From Nocardia abscessus NBRC 100374 (GTDB taxonomy: Bacteria; Actinomycetota; Actinomycetes; Mycobacteriales; Mycobacteriaceae), in the NCBI RefSeq assembly GCF_000308455.1, contig NZ_BAFP01000274.1, positions 328,036-392,035 of the forward strand: 64,000 nucleotides of DNA. The letters run 5' to 3'. Positions 1 to 8,566 of this stretch are shown here, piece by piece (position 1 is the stretch's first letter; each line of letters starts with the position of its first letter). Both the position numbers and the translations under genes were made by a program. The notes below the pieces were generated by a model that searched no databases, was not told where the DNA came from, and worked only from the letters and a program-made list of their open reading frames with translations.

Positions 1-1
1 C

Positions 2-430
2 GACGACCTCGTCTACCGGGCCGATCCGGGCGCCAACTCGATCGCATGGCTGATCTGGCACCTGACCCGGGTGCAGGACGATCACCTCGCGGACGTGGCC
101 GGTACCGAGCAGGTCTGGACCGCGCAGGGGTGGTACGACCGGTTCGGCCTGCCCATCGACAAGTCGGCGACGGGCTACGGCGACGGCGCCGCCGACGTGG
201 CGGTGATCCGCGCACCCGCCGAGTTGCTCACCGGCTACTTCGACGCGGTGCACGAGCAGACGCTGCGTTTCGTCCGGACACTCGGCGACGGCGACCTGGA
301 CCGCGTGGTCGACCCCCGCTGGGATCCGCCGGTCACGCTCGGGGTGCGACTGGTCAGCGTGATCTCCGACGATCTGCAGCACGCGGGTCAAGCCGCGTTC
401 TTGCGCGGGGTGGTGGAGCGAACGAGATGA
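2..430 (+). CDS. DinB/DUF664-family protein, 5' end outside window
   Basis: C-terminal part of a DinB-type four-helix protein; the reading frame is open from the first bases, so the start lies outside the window. The motif WLIWHLTRVQDDH near the left end and DDLQHAGQ near the right end supply the histidines that bind a divalent metal in this fold. In actinobacteria the family includes mycothiol-dependent transferases and maleylpyruvate-isomerase-like enzymes, so a cytoplasmic thiol-transfer role is plausible, but the substrate cannot be read from the sequence. About 142 residues are visible against a usual 160-180, so only a short N-terminal piece is missing. The next gene starts 90 bases downstream. 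Confidence 0.8.
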   Translation, partial: DDLVYRADPGANSIAWLIWHLTRVQDDHLADVAGTEQVWTAQGWYDRFGLPIDKSATGYGDGAADVAVIRAPAELLTGYFDAVHEQTLRFVRTLGDGDLDRVVDPRWDPPVTLGVRLVSVISDDLQHAGQAAFLRGVVERTR

Positions 431-520
431 CCGGCACCGGGAAGCCGGCATCTCGTGCGGCGGCCGCGCCGTGACGTAAGTTGATGCCGCGCATCCGCAA
501 TCTTCACAGAGAGTGCCGCC

Positions 521-1798
521 GTGGTTGAGACTGTTCTCGTCGGAATAGCCGTGCTCGTTCTCGTCGGAATCGTCGTCTTCGCGGTGGTGGGCGCCCACTG
601 GTACGTATGGCGGCGGCTCGTGCGGGACACGACCATCACGGAGTCGCGCGCGCGGCGAATCGGCACCGCCGTGGTGGTGACGGGGCCGCTGCTGCTGCTG
701 GGCGCGACGGTGGCCGAACTGCTGTCCGCTCCGTTCGCGGTGGTGCGGATCATTGCCTGGCCCGGCTATCTGTGGGGCGCGTTGTTCGTGTACCTGCTGC
801 TGGCGCTGCTGGTCGGCGAACCGATCCGGTACCTGGCGCTGCGCCGGTTCGCTCGCGACCGCCCGGTGAGTGAACCCGCGGTCGCCGCGGTCGCGCCCGA
901 AACCGCTGCCGCGCCGAAACTGTCACCGCAGAAGGACGATCCGGTCGAGGAGGCCGAATCCGCGGGCGCCGCACTGCCGCGCCGCGTCTTCGTTTCCCGT
1001 GTGGTGGGCGGAGCCGCCGTCGCCGCCGCGGCGACCACGGTCGGCCTCGGCGCTTACGGCGTCCTGAACGGACCCACCGTGAAGCACGTCACCGTGCCGC
1101 TGGCGAAATTGCCGCGCGGGGCCGACGGCTTTCGGATCGCGGTGGTCAGCGACGTCCACCTGGGACCGATCCTGGGGCGCGGTTTCGCCGAACGGGTGGT
1201 CCGGACGGTCAACGACACCCAGCCCGATCTCATCGCGGTGGTCGGCGACCTGGTGGACGGCAGCGTGGAGCACCTCCGCTCGGCTGTCGAGCCGCTGGCC
1301 GGGCTGCGCGCGCGGCACGGCGCGTTCTTCGTGACCGGCAACCACGAGTACTTCTCCGGCGCCGAGCAGTGGGTCGAGCATGTCCAGGAGCTCGGCATGC
1401 ACCTGCTCGCGAATGCCCGCACCGAACTCCCCGGATTCGACCTGGCGGGCGTGAACGACGTGCAGGGCGTACGAACCGGGCAGGGCCCGGACTTCGGCAA
1501 GGCGCTCGGCGACCGCGACCGGTCGCGCACCGCCGTGCTGCTGGCCCACCAGCCGGTTCTGATCGACGACGCGGTGGCGCACGGCGTGGATCTCCAGCTG
1601 TCCGGCCACACCCACGGCGGCCAGATCTGGCCCGGCAATTACCTTGCGGGCTTGGCGAACCCGACCGTCGCCGGGTTGGAGCGGTACGGCGATACCCAGC
1701 TGTACGTGTCCAGGGGAGCCGGGGCGTGGGGTCCGCCGGTGCGAGTGGGCGCACCGTCGGACATCACCGTCGTGGAGCTCGCATCGCTCCAGGCTTGA
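521..1798 (+). CDS. membrane-anchored metallophosphoesterase
   Basis: 425-residue protein. Hydrophobic segments lie at about residues 5-28, 48-68, 76-98 and 162-182, followed by a calcineurin-like phosphoesterase domain from about 203 to the end. All metal-site blocks are present: D211-x-H213, G242-D243, N274-H275 in GNHEY, H343, and H363-x-H365 in GHTHGGQ. Family knowledge (YkuE/YaeI-like) suggests a di-metal hydrolase acting at the outer membrane face on lipid or nucleotide phosphoesters; the substrate is not known. The start is GTG at 521, preceded by a purine-rich stretch. The gene is single and converges on the minus-strand gene at 1821, with which it shares a terminator hairpin. Confidence 0.88.
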   Translation: MVETVLVGIAVLVLVGIVVFAVVGAHWYVWRRLVRDTTITESRARRIGTAVVVTGPLLLLGATVAELLSAPFAVVRIIAWPGYLWGALFVYLLLALLVGEPIRYLALRRFARDRPVSEPAVAAVAPETAAAPKLSPQKDDPVEEAESAGAALPRRVFVSRVVGGAAVAAAATTVGLGAYGVLNGPTVKHVTVPLAKLPRGADGFRIAVVSDVHLGPILGRGFAERVVRTVNDTQPDLIAVVGDLVDGSVEHLRSAVEPLAGLRARHGAFFVTGNHEYFSGAEQWVEHVQELGMHLLANARTELPGFDLAGVNDVQGVRTGQGPDFGKALGDRDRSRTAVLLAHQPVLIDDAVAHGVDLQLSGHTHGGQIWPGNYLAGLANPTVAGLERYGDTQLYVSRGAGAWGPPVRVGAPSDITVVELASLQA

Positions 1799-1825
1799 TA
1801 GCGGCCCGCGAATCCGGCCGCTATC
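1797..1825. terminator. bidirectional hairpin containing both stop codons
   Basis: Perfect 10-base stem GATAGCGGCC (1797-1806), 9-base loop, GGCCGCTATC (1816-1825). It overlaps the TGA of the plus-strand phosphoesterase (1796-1798) and the TAG of the minus-strand gene (1821-1823). No U-tract follows on either side, as is common for hairpins in high-GC actinobacteria. Confidence 0.6.
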
Positions 1826-3257
1826 CGAACAGTCCGCCCAGCACACCACCGCTCTGGCCGGCTTCCTGTCCGCCGCCGGTGCCCCCGAGGAAGCCGCCCG
1901 GCGGCAGCTCCGACGGCTGCACGATGACGAATCCGCGTCCGGAGAACGACAGCGTCATGCCCTCGCCGGTGCTGCGGCCCATCAGGCGGCCCAGCCCGAA
2001 GGAATCGTTGCGTTTGATGCCGGTTTGCAGGCTCGACGACCAAGCCACCGCCGCCTGCGGGTCGGCGTAGGTCGGCTGGTCGACATCGAGCACCACCGGC
2101 GTGCCGTGCGTGGTGATGGCGATGCGGCCGCGGCCGGTGAAGACACAGTTGAACAAACCGGCGTTGCTGGCGAATCCGGCGGCGCCCTGCACCATCCGGA
2201 TGTCGTAGCGCAACGAGGAATCGAACGCGAGCACGTTGGCGCCGTTGATGGTGAGGCCGTCGGTGCCGTCCAGGTCCATGGTGTGCACGTCGGCGGCGCC
2301 GTTGGCGACGAACAGGTCGCCGCGGCCGGACACCTTCATCAGCGGAACGCCTTCACCGGTCAGCCGCTGCTGGATCGCCCGGCCGATGCCACCCGCACCG
2401 AGCGCCTGGAACTGCAGGTCGCCCTGATAGGCGACCATCGATCCGGCACGCGCCATGACCTCGCCGTTCACGGCCACCTTGATCATCTTGCCGCCCTGCT
2501 TCTGGATGCCCGCGCCGGTGACTTCGGCGTGGCTGGGGGCGAACAGTTCGCTCTGCATCGGCAGCGCTCCTTGCTGGGGTGAGGGCATCGGTGGCGGCGG
2601 CGCCGCGGCGGCGGGTGCGGAATAAGCCGGTTGCGGTGGATAGGCGGGTGGTGGCGTGGGTTGGTACGCCGGTGGCGGAGCAGGGTGGTACGCCGGGGGT
2701 GGCGCAGGTTGATGCGCGGGTGGGGGAGCCGGAGCGGACGGCGCGGGCGACGCAGCCGGTTCGTCATCGATGTTCACGCCGAAAGCCGTTGCGATACCGG
2801 CCAATCCGTTGTCATAACCCTGACCGACCGCGCGCACCTTCCAGCCACCGCCACGGCGGTAGACCTCCACGCACACCACGGCGGTCTCGGTGCTGAGCCC
2901 GGTCATCGGGAAGGCCAGCGTGCCGGAGGGGGAGGCGATACTCGCGCGCAGCGAGCCCGCGGCAGCGAATGTGGGCGGACCGTTGCCGTCCAGGCTCGCC
3001 GTGACGACGACGCGATCCACGTCGCCGGGCAGCGCGCCGGTCTGGATGTCCACCACGTCACCGGAGCCCCGGCCGTGCCGATAGGTGACGCCCGGCGCGA
3101 CCGGCTGGTTGAAGAATACGAAATCGGCGTCGGAGCGCACCCGCCCCGCCGAGTTCAGCAGCAGCGCCGAGACGTCGACCGGAGCCGAGCAGGTGACGGT
3201 CACCGTCAGCCGGTCGCCGGGCGCGGGGCGGTTCTCACCGCGAGCGAGGTCGGTCAC
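1821..3257 (-). CDS. TerD-AIM24 fusion protein
   Basis: 478-residue two-domain protein from the GTG at 3257. The N-terminal part, from TDLARGEN through the VSALLLNSAGRVRSD and FVFFNQPV blocks, is a TerD/CABP1 calcium-binding domain of the tellurite and stress-resistance family. A proline/tyrosine-rich low-complexity linker of roughly 60 residues follows, then a C-terminal AIM24/DUF124 beta-rich domain ending in a glycine-rich tail. A longer frame opens at 3344, but the extra 29 residues are arginine-rich and lie ahead of the usual TerD start, so GTG 3257 is preferred. A role in stress-associated membrane or protein complexes is inferred; no ter operon surrounds it. Calling the domains is safe; the function is not. 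Confidence 0.85.
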   Translation of the reverse strand: MTDLARGENRPAPGDRLTVTVTCSAPVDVSALLLNSAGRVRSDADFVFFNQPVAPGVTYRHGRGSGDVVDIQTGALPGDVDRVVVTASLDGNGPPTFAAAGSLRASIASPSGTLAFPMTGLSTETAVVCVEVYRRGGGWKVRAVGQGYDNGLAGIATAFGVNIDDEPAASPAPSAPAPPPAHQPAPPPAYHPAPPPAYQPTPPPAYPPQPAYSAPAAAAPPPPMPSPQQGALPMQSELFAPSHAEVTGAGIQKQGGKMIKVAVNGEVMARAGSMVAYQGDLQFQALGAGGIGRAIQQRLTGEGVPLMKVSGRGDLFVANGAADVHTMDLDGTDGLTINGANVLAFDSSLRYDIRMVQGAAGFASNAGLFNCVFTGRGRIAITTHGTPVVLDVDQPTYADPQAAVAWSSSLQTGIKRNDSFGLGRLMGRSTGEGMTLSFSGRGFVIVQPSELPPGGFLGGTGGGQEAGQSGGVLGGLFG

Positions 3258-3422
3258 GGCAGGCCGTCCGATCCGCGGTGGCGCCCTCGGGTTGACATGC
3301 GATTCACGGCCTCCAGTGTGTCGTGCGTCCGGAACGCGCGCCACAGGCAGCCCCGGAACGTACGCTCACCAGGCATTTTGCAGTTCGCGGCGCCTGTGCG
3401 CCGATCCCCCTCATACGACGAA

Positions 3423-3445
3423 AGCCCGGCCGTATCGGCCGGGCT
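3423..3445 (-). terminator. intrinsic-type hairpin
   Basis: Perfect 10-base stem AGCCCGGCCG / CGGCCGGGCT with a TAT loop. On the minus strand it is followed by TTT, and it lies 15 bases past the stop of the small minus-strand gene ending at 3461. Confidence 0.65.
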
Positions 3446-3460
3446 CTTGCCGCGAGGGGG

Positions 3461-3757
3461 TCAGAGGACTTCGGCGTACATGGTGCCGTCGAGGATGCCG
3501 AATTCGACCTGCCCGGGGAACAAGGGCAGTGCGCCGGTGGCGTGCTGGGTGTGGTTGAGCGCGATGGTCTCGGTGGCCCACCGGTGCAACGGCTCGGGTA
3601 GACGCAGGACCCGGTGGTCGGTGCAGCGGACGTAGGGGTAGGTGAGCTCGCCGGGCCGGGCGAGCGGGTTGTGGATGTCGAGGGTGGCGATGTCCAGGAC
3701 CAGTCCGGTGTGCTTGGCGGAGGCGACGGTCGGTGGCTGCAGTTCGATGTCGTCCAT
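3461..3757 (-). CDS. hypothetical protein, 98 aa
   Basis: Unrecognised small protein starting MDDIELQPP at ATG 3757; an in-frame TTG at 3778 would add seven residues, with GGAG lying between the two. No signal peptide, membrane segment or known motif is visible; composition is mixed, with several prolines, histidines and a single cysteine (YVRCTDHRV). Reality is supported by normal high-GC codon use, a balanced amino-acid composition unlike the neighbouring shadow frames, and a strong terminator hairpin just past its stop. It is a single gene with no operon partner. Confidence 0.55.
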   Translation of the reverse strand: MDDIELQPPTVASAKHTGLVLDIATLDIHNPLARPGELTYPYVRCTDHRVLRLPEPLHRWATETIALNHTQHATGALPLFPGQVEFGILDGTMYAEVL

Positions 3758-4169
3758 GACCGAAAACGGTAGCTCCAAGGATGCCCGATGCGGGTGATTC
3801 CGCGCGAATGTCCGTGGGAATTCATGGAAAGTGGGGGACGGCGAGGTTCATCGAATCGGGTGAACCCCACCGCTACCACCAGCGATCGCGGCCGGCTTGG
3901 GCATACCGGGGCCGCGCTGGATGTCCCGGAGCCACCGGGACTGCGCCGAGCCTAAGCGACGCTGGAGATTCGCGGTGGCGTTTCCCGGAAATCGGCACGG
4001 GTTGTCCCCCGGCTCGGATCGGGGGGCGACCCGCCGGTAACCGACGCCGGAATGTCCGGTTCGCCGTACTGCGGCTTACTATGCGTGCGGCGTGAAAGAA
4101 GCTGTGCGCGTTGAGTATCCGGCACGGCTGTGGGTGCTGTTCAATTTTTCCTTCAGGAGGGTGAAAGAC
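3758..4169. other. intergenic region with a probable promoter
   Basis: No convincing gene; open frames here are arginine-rich shadows. TACTAT at 4077-4082 is a good actinobacterial -10 box pointing right, giving a leader of about 80 bases before the small membrane-protein gene. A GTG at 4092 is in frame with that gene but lacks a ribosome-binding site. Confidence 0.4.
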
Positions 4170-4358
4170 GTGCTCTATGTAGTCATCGCGGCCATCGTCG
4201 TCACGTTGTTGGCCGTGTCGGCCGCGGCGATGGTGTGGGATCCGCGCCGTCGTGCCGAGTTGGACGAGTACGAGTACGACATGGACGAGGACATGGCCGC
4301 GTCGGACGAGTACGCCCGCCAGCGCGGTGTCGAATGGCCGCGCAAGCAGAGCGTCTGA
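4170..4358 (+). CDS. small single-span membrane protein, type VWDP
   Basis: 62-residue protein starting at GTG 4170, chosen because AGGAGG (4155-4160) sits nine bases upstream; an in-frame GTG at 4092 would give 88 residues. One hydrophobic helix (VVIAAIVVTLLAVSAAAMV) is followed by VWDPRRRAE and a strongly acidic tail with DEYEYDMDEDM, so the N-terminus is membrane-embedded and the tail probably cytoplasmic. The same layout, helix plus AAMVWDP plus arginines, recurs in the minus-strand gene at 31394-31588, so the two appear to be paralogues. Function unknown. Confidence 0.65.
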   Translation: MLYVVIAAIVVTLLAVSAAAMVWDPRRRAELDEYEYDMDEDMAASDEYARQRGVEWPRKQSV

Positions 4359-4396
4359 TCTGCGCGGACGGCCGCCCGACGGGCGGCGGCGAATCC

Positions 4397-4424
4397 GGTG
4401 CCCAGCCGAATGCGGCTGGGCACC
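4397..4424. terminator. bidirectional terminator hairpin
   Basis: Perfect 12-base stem GGTGCCCAGCCG / CGGCTGGGCACC around an AATG loop, between two converging genes. Confidence 0.7.
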
Positions 4425-4464
4425 ACGCATTTCCGACACATTCCGCCGCGGTCGGCGGGTCCGG

Positions 4465-5169
4465 TCAGTCCACGGTGAAATCACGCCACGCCGCGTGCAG
4501 GCCCTGCCCGCGCAACGAGGTGCTGTGCCCGTCCTGGATCGGATGCAAGGTGATGATGCCGAATCCGATCTGCACCGTCTCCGGCAGCTGCGGCACGTGC
4601 GCTCGGTACACCGGGGCGTCATCGACATACCAGCCCGCGGTGCCGGCCGCGCGGTCCAGGGTGACGGTGTAGCGGTGGAACTCGCCGGGCTTGATGTCGA
4701 CTCCCGCGAGCGGGGCGTGCACCACGTGGGTGAACGCCTCCTGCGCGGGGACGACGCCCGGCACGAGCAGCCGTTCGTGGATCGCGTACGCCTGCTTGCC
4801 GGTCGCGATCAGATCGAAGACCTGGGCGCTGCTCATATCGAGGACGTTGAACGCGGCGAACCCGTCGCGGTAGTCCGCACCGGTGGCGCCGATGTTCTCC
4901 GCCGCCATCTCCACGGCGAAAGTCCGTGGTCCGCCGGTGAGGTCGAACGCCTCGGTCGACACCAGCAGGTGCTTCGGGTTGTCCAGGATCTGCACGTCGG
5001 CATGGGAGCGAGTGAAAGCGTCGATCCGGACCGACACGGTGCCCTCGCCGACCTCGGTGCGGGCGGCCGGGTCGGCGTAGCACCAGGACCGGCCTTCGCC
5101 GAGCGGGACCTCCAGGAAACGCCACCGGTCTTCGTTCAGATCCGGTCCGTTCAGGTCGTCGTATGACAT
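4465..5169 (-). CDS. DUF6081-like hypothetical protein
   Basis: 234-residue soluble protein with no signal peptide. It has many beta-strand-like stretches and aromatic residues (DRWRFLEVP, GWYVDDAPVYR, IGFGIITLHPI), suggesting a concanavalin/jelly-roll fold like that of family 16 glycoside hydrolases, but I cannot identify a catalytic E-x-D-x-E motif. I recognise it tentatively as the actinobacterial DUF6081 family. It starts eight bases after the stop of the methyltransferase gene that precedes it on the minus strand, so the two are probably cotranscribed. Role unknown; a carbohydrate- or lipid-binding task is only a guess from the fold. Confidence 0.65.
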   Translation of the reverse strand: MSYDDLNGPDLNEDRWRFLEVPLGEGRSWCYADPAARTEVGEGTVSVRIDAFTRSHADVQILDNPKHLLVSTEAFDLTGGPRTFAVEMAAENIGATGADYRDGFAAFNVLDMSSAQVFDLIATGKQAYAIHERLLVPGVVPAQEAFTHVVHAPLAGVDIKPGEFHRYTVTLDRAAGTAGWYVDDAPVYRAHVPQLPETVQIGFGIITLHPIQDGHSTSLRGQGLHAAWRDFTVD

Positions 5170-5177
5170 TGTGGCAG

Positions 5178-6107
5178 TTACCTCTCAGCCGAGTCGTGCT
5201 CGGCGGAATTCGATAGGTCGTGCTGGTGTGCCCGGCGCCGCAGCCTGGTTACCACGCCGTTCGACGATCCCGATTTGTAGCCGACCCCGCCGAGCAGCAG
5301 ACGTTCCTCGGTCAGCCGCGGACGTAACGCGGGGCCCATCGGCCACCAGTCGTCGAGCTCGACCAGACCGGGTTCGAGCAGGTCCAGATCGCCGAAATAC
5401 GACGCGATCTGCTCGCGGGTGCGGTACCAGCCGGAGCCCAAGCCCATTTCGGTGAATCGCCGCTGTAGCTCGATGGCCATCTCGTGCGCTTCGTCGCCAT
5501 CGGCCGGATCGTAGAAATGCGTGATCGCGACATACGATCCGACGGGCAGCGCATTGATGTACTGACGCATGATCCCGGCGGGATCGAGAGCGTCGTCGAC
5601 GTGATGCAGGATGCCGCACAGGATCAGCGCCAACGGGCGGGTGAGATCGAGGTGCGGGGTGACCTCGGAGTGCGACAGCAGCGTGTTCGGCTCGGTCAGG
5701 TCCGCGGGCACGAAATGCGTGTACGCGTTGCGCTCGAGCAGTACGCGGCCGTGAATATTGCAGACCGGGTCGTTGTCGACGTACACCACGCGCGCCTGGG
5801 GATTCTGCTGTTGCGCGATCTCGTGGGTGTTGCCGACGGTCGGCAGGCCCGCGCCGATGTCGAGGAATTGATCGATGCCCGCGGTACCGGCCAGGTAGCG
5901 CACCACGCGGTGCAGCCAACGGCGATTCATGCGGGCCACGTCGCTCTGGCGCGGCGCGACTTCGGCGACTTTGTCGCGTACGTAGCGGTCGACCTCGTAA
6001 TTGTCCTTGCCACCGAGGGTGGCGTCGTAGACGCGGGCGATACTCGCGCGTGTCGTGTCCACGCCGACCGGCGCGCGGACACCGGTCCGGGGGGCGGGAT
6101 CGGACAT
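5178..6107 (-). CDS. DUF574 SAM-dependent methyltransferase 1
   Basis: 309 residues of the actinobacterial S-adenosyl methyltransferase family PF04672. Signature blocks are visible in order: RVYDATLGGKDNYEVDR, QFLDIGAGLPTVGNTHE (SAM-binding motif I), VVYVDNDPV (acidic motif II) and LALILCGILHHVDD. Members are Rossmann-fold enzymes expanded in Streptomyces and Nocardia; their substrates are generally unknown. A paralogue with the same motifs lies at 14237-15064. The gene leads a probable two-gene unit with the DUF6081-like gene. ATG 6107 is preceded by the purine-rich GAAAGAGG. Confidence 0.85.
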   Translation of the reverse strand: MSDPAPRTGVRAPVGVDTTRASIARVYDATLGGKDNYEVDRYVRDKVAEVAPRQSDVARMNRRWLHRVVRYLAGTAGIDQFLDIGAGLPTVGNTHEIAQQQNPQARVVYVDNDPVCNIHGRVLLERNAYTHFVPADLTEPNTLLSHSEVTPHLDLTRPLALILCGILHHVDDALDPAGIMRQYINALPVGSYVAITHFYDPADGDEAHEMAIELQRRFTEMGLGSGWYRTREQIASYFGDLDLLEPGLVELDDWWPMGPALRPRLTEERLLLGGVGYKSGSSNGVVTRLRRRAHQHDLSNSAEHDSAER

Positions 6108-6272
6108 GGAGACCTCTTTCTAGTTCCGTCGCCTGGCTCACCAGCCTAGAGTCCGCCGAATTGCCGGGCAATCCGCGCGGATGCGTTCGGCCAGTGCTGA
6201 TTTCGTAGTCCGATCGGGGCTGCTCGCGACCCGCGACCGGGTCGGTGTGGATAGGTGATCGCGAGTGGTGAC

Positions 6273-6740
6273 TCAGGACGCGGCGGGCCGGTGCAGGACA
6301 CATCCGGGCAGCCAGCCGCCTTGGACGTGCGTCACCCGCCACCAGTCGATGTGCACCTCCACCGCCTCGATCGGCGTCGACAAGAACGGTTCGATCCGCG
6401 GCTCCTTTCGTAACACGGAGCGGAAGGTCTCCTCCCGCTCATTGGTTTCCGTTCGCACCACGGCGGTGCCGAGCCCCTGTGCGAACGGGTTGAGGAAACC
6501 GTCGGGGACGATCTTGACCCCGATGCTCGGATTGGCTCGCAGACTGTCCAGCGTCCGCCCGCCGGACTCGAGCACGAGCGTCAAGCGGAACGGATCTCCG
6601 TCCAGTTCGGCGAAGAACGCGTTCGAGCACCAGTTCACGCCGTCCTTCGACGTCGCGAGGTCGATGCTGGTGAAGCCGAGGACGCCGGTCAGCTTGTCGC
6701 GGATATCCTGATCGGTGATCTGCACGTCGTTCGATGTCAT
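6273..6740 (-). CDS. pyridoxamine 5'-phosphate oxidase-fold protein
   Basis: 155 residues starting MTSNDVQITDQ; ATG 6740 has GGAG eight bases upstream, whereas the longer frame to 6875 adds unlikely sequence. The fold is the FMN-binding split barrel: LTLVLESGGRTLDSLRANPSIGVKIVPDG is the typical strand-rich core, with an ETFRSVLRKEP helix. Relatives bind FMN or F420 and reduce small molecules; this one is closest in layout to general flavin reductase-like DUF447-type or PPOX proteins, so the assignment is at fold level. It is a single gene, divergent from the XRE regulator at 7083. Confidence 0.7.
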   Translation of the reverse strand: MTSNDVQITDQDIRDKLTGVLGFTSIDLATSKDGVNWCSNAFFAELDGDPFRLTLVLESGGRTLDSLRANPSIGVKIVPDGFLNPFAQGLGTAVVRTETNEREETFRSVLRKEPRIEPFLSTPIEAVEVHIDWWRVTHVQGGWLPGCVLHRPAAS

Positions 6741-7082
6741 ATCGCGCTCCGTGGTGGGGGACGGGTGCTGTGTTCTGCGGCCGACGCCGCCGAGGATGAG
6801 ACCTTCGTCGACCCCACTGTCGACGCCATGGCGCTCGTCATCCGCGTGGCCATCGTCGGGGGCGACTTTACGCATACCCGTCCCGCCGCGCGCGAGATTG
6901 TGGACATGATATTACGTTGTCACTCTTGCCAATCCATGCCTACGCACGGAAGCTCCGGCACGCGCCCGCGTCAGGGCGGTTGTCCGGGTTCGTCCGAGTA
7001 GGATCTGCAGCCGACGTTCAGAGAGCTGTGATGGTGGAGGCACTACGCCCCGCGGCTAACCCCCGATCGGCCGGAGGCACGC

Positions 7083-7979
7083 ATGAGCAACGACGACGAC
7101 AGCGGCGACCCCGCGGATTTTCCTGCGGCAGAACGTGGTCCGACCGTCCTGCGGATCGCGCTCGGCAGCCGGTTGCGTCAGCTGCGTGAGGGGTGCGCGA
7201 TCAGCAGGGAGGCCGCGGGCGACGCCATCCGCGGATCGCACGCCAAGATCAGTCGCCTGGAGTTGGGCCGGACCGGGTTCAAGGAACGCGATCTGCGCGA
7301 CCTGCTCAGCCTCTACGGCATTGTCGACCCCGCTGAACGCGAAACGTACTTCGAGCTGGCTCGCCGGGCCAACGACCCGGGCTGGTGGCAGCACTACAGC
7401 GATCTACTACCCGCGTGGTTCGAGACCTACATCGGACTGGAGCAGGCGGCCACCACCATCCGCACCTACGAGGCCCAATTCGTGCCGGGTCTGCTGCAGA
7501 CCGCCGATTACGCGCGCGCGGTGATCCAGCTCGGCAACTCCGACGAGACCGAACGCCGGGTCGCCATTCGCATGCGCCGCCAGGAGATCCTCAACCGAGT
7601 GGCCGCCCCTACGCTGTGGGCGGTCGTCGACGAGAACGCGCTGCGCAGGCCGGTCGGCGGGATGGAAGTCCTGCGCGAGCAGATCGAGCATCTGCTCGCG
7701 ATGGCAGAGCGTCCCAGCATCCGGATCCAGGTGCTGCCCTATTCCGCGGGCGGGCACTCGGCTGCCGGTGGTCCGTTCAGCATCCTTCGTTTCCCGGAGC
7801 CCGAGCTGGCCGACATCGTCTACACCGAGCAGCTCACCAGTTCGCTGTATTTCGACAAGCAGCGCGACGTCGAGTTGTACATGTCGGTGATGAACCGGCT
7901 CAGCGTGGAAGCGCTGTCGCCGGTCGACAGTGTGCGCTTCCTGCGGGATCTGCTCACCGAGATGCAATCGGGCGAATAG
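7083..7979 (+). CDS. XRE-type HTH regulator with DUF5753
   Basis: 298 residues. An N-terminal helix-turn-helix (about residues 20-75: LGSRLRQLREG, REAAGDAIRGSHAKISRLE) is followed by the DUF5753 domain, with FVPGLLQTADYARAV and IQVLPYSAGGHSA typical of that family. Such proteins are very common in Streptomyces and Nocardia and usually act with a small DUF397 partner; none is seen next to this gene. ATG 7083 follows GGAGG, and TAGGAT at 6999-7004 is a plausible -10 box. It is probably a cytoplasmic transcription regulator of unknown target. Confidence 0.9.
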   Translation: MSNDDDSGDPADFPAAERGPTVLRIALGSRLRQLREGCAISREAAGDAIRGSHAKISRLELGRTGFKERDLRDLLSLYGIVDPAERETYFELARRANDPGWWQHYSDLLPAWFETYIGLEQAATTIRTYEAQFVPGLLQTADYARAVIQLGNSDETERRVAIRMRRQEILNRVAAPTLWAVVDENALRRPVGGMEVLREQIEHLLAMAERPSIRIQVLPYSAGGHSAAGGPFSILRFPEPELADIVYTEQLTSSLYFDKQRDVELYMSVMNRLSVEALSPVDSVRFLRDLLTEMQSGE

Positions 7980-8566
7980 GACGCGCCCAGTCGTCGCGCC
8001 CGGCGTGCGGCCACGCCGGTGCGGAGAGTTTGCCGATCGGGTCGGCAGTCGTTGGAATGCTGCGTCCGGCGCGGGTTCGCGAGGGCTATTCAAAAACCGG
8101 TCGGTCGGCTCTATTCGCCCGAGGTGCCCGGAAAATCGAAGGCTCTGAACGCAATCCTCGAGTCGAGGCTCGAAATGTGTTGGCGGCAAGTGTAAGTCGT
8201 CGAAAAGCGGTCGTCGCGATAGGTAACAGTTCGACATCTCCACCGCGCGTCTGATGCGTATTCGTTATCAATCGAAGCTCGTCAACCTGGATTTTCACGG
8301 TTTTCGAGGCCAGTGGCGCGCATGCACATGCACGCGCGCCTGTATGTACCGATGGATGATCACCGATGCGACGCGGCCGCCGGGATATGGCAGTATCCCT
8401 GTCGAGGTCGGGGTCTGAGGAACGACTCGGGCACTGGCTGGTTCGGCCGCGGCGGCCCCAACGAGAGTTGGGGCCGCCGGCGGAACCGTTACGAACCGCC
8501 CCGATGTCCGGATTGCCGAGAATTCACGGCGTCAGCACGATCCGGATCGGTTCGAATCGAATCCCG
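7980..8566. other. 587-base intergenic region, no gene recognised
   Basis: No DUF397 partner or other gene is seen. The region holds a 7-base inverted repeat GGCGCGC (8315-8321) / GCGCGCC (8334-8340) around a purine/pyrimidine-alternating loop, and a strong terminator at 8451-8478. Open frames here have poor codon use. Confidence 0.4.
8451..8478. terminator. bidirectional hairpin with GAGA tetraloop
   Basis: Perfect 12-base stem GGCGGCCCCAAC / GTTGGGGCCGCC closed by GAGA, a stable GNRA loop. It lies between converging genes. Confidence 0.65.

Noticed and set aside
1369..2582. Long plus-strand frames overlapping the phosphoesterase and AIM24 genes
   Set aside because: Arginine/proline-rich antisense or shifted shadows of high-GC genes; no motifs or ribosome-binding sites.
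3781..4095. 104-aa plus frame
   Set aside because: Poor codon use, arginine-rich, no ribosome-binding site.
5185..6342. 385-aa minus frame over methyltransferase 1
   Set aside because: Shifted shadow of the DUF574 gene; arginine-rich text without family match.
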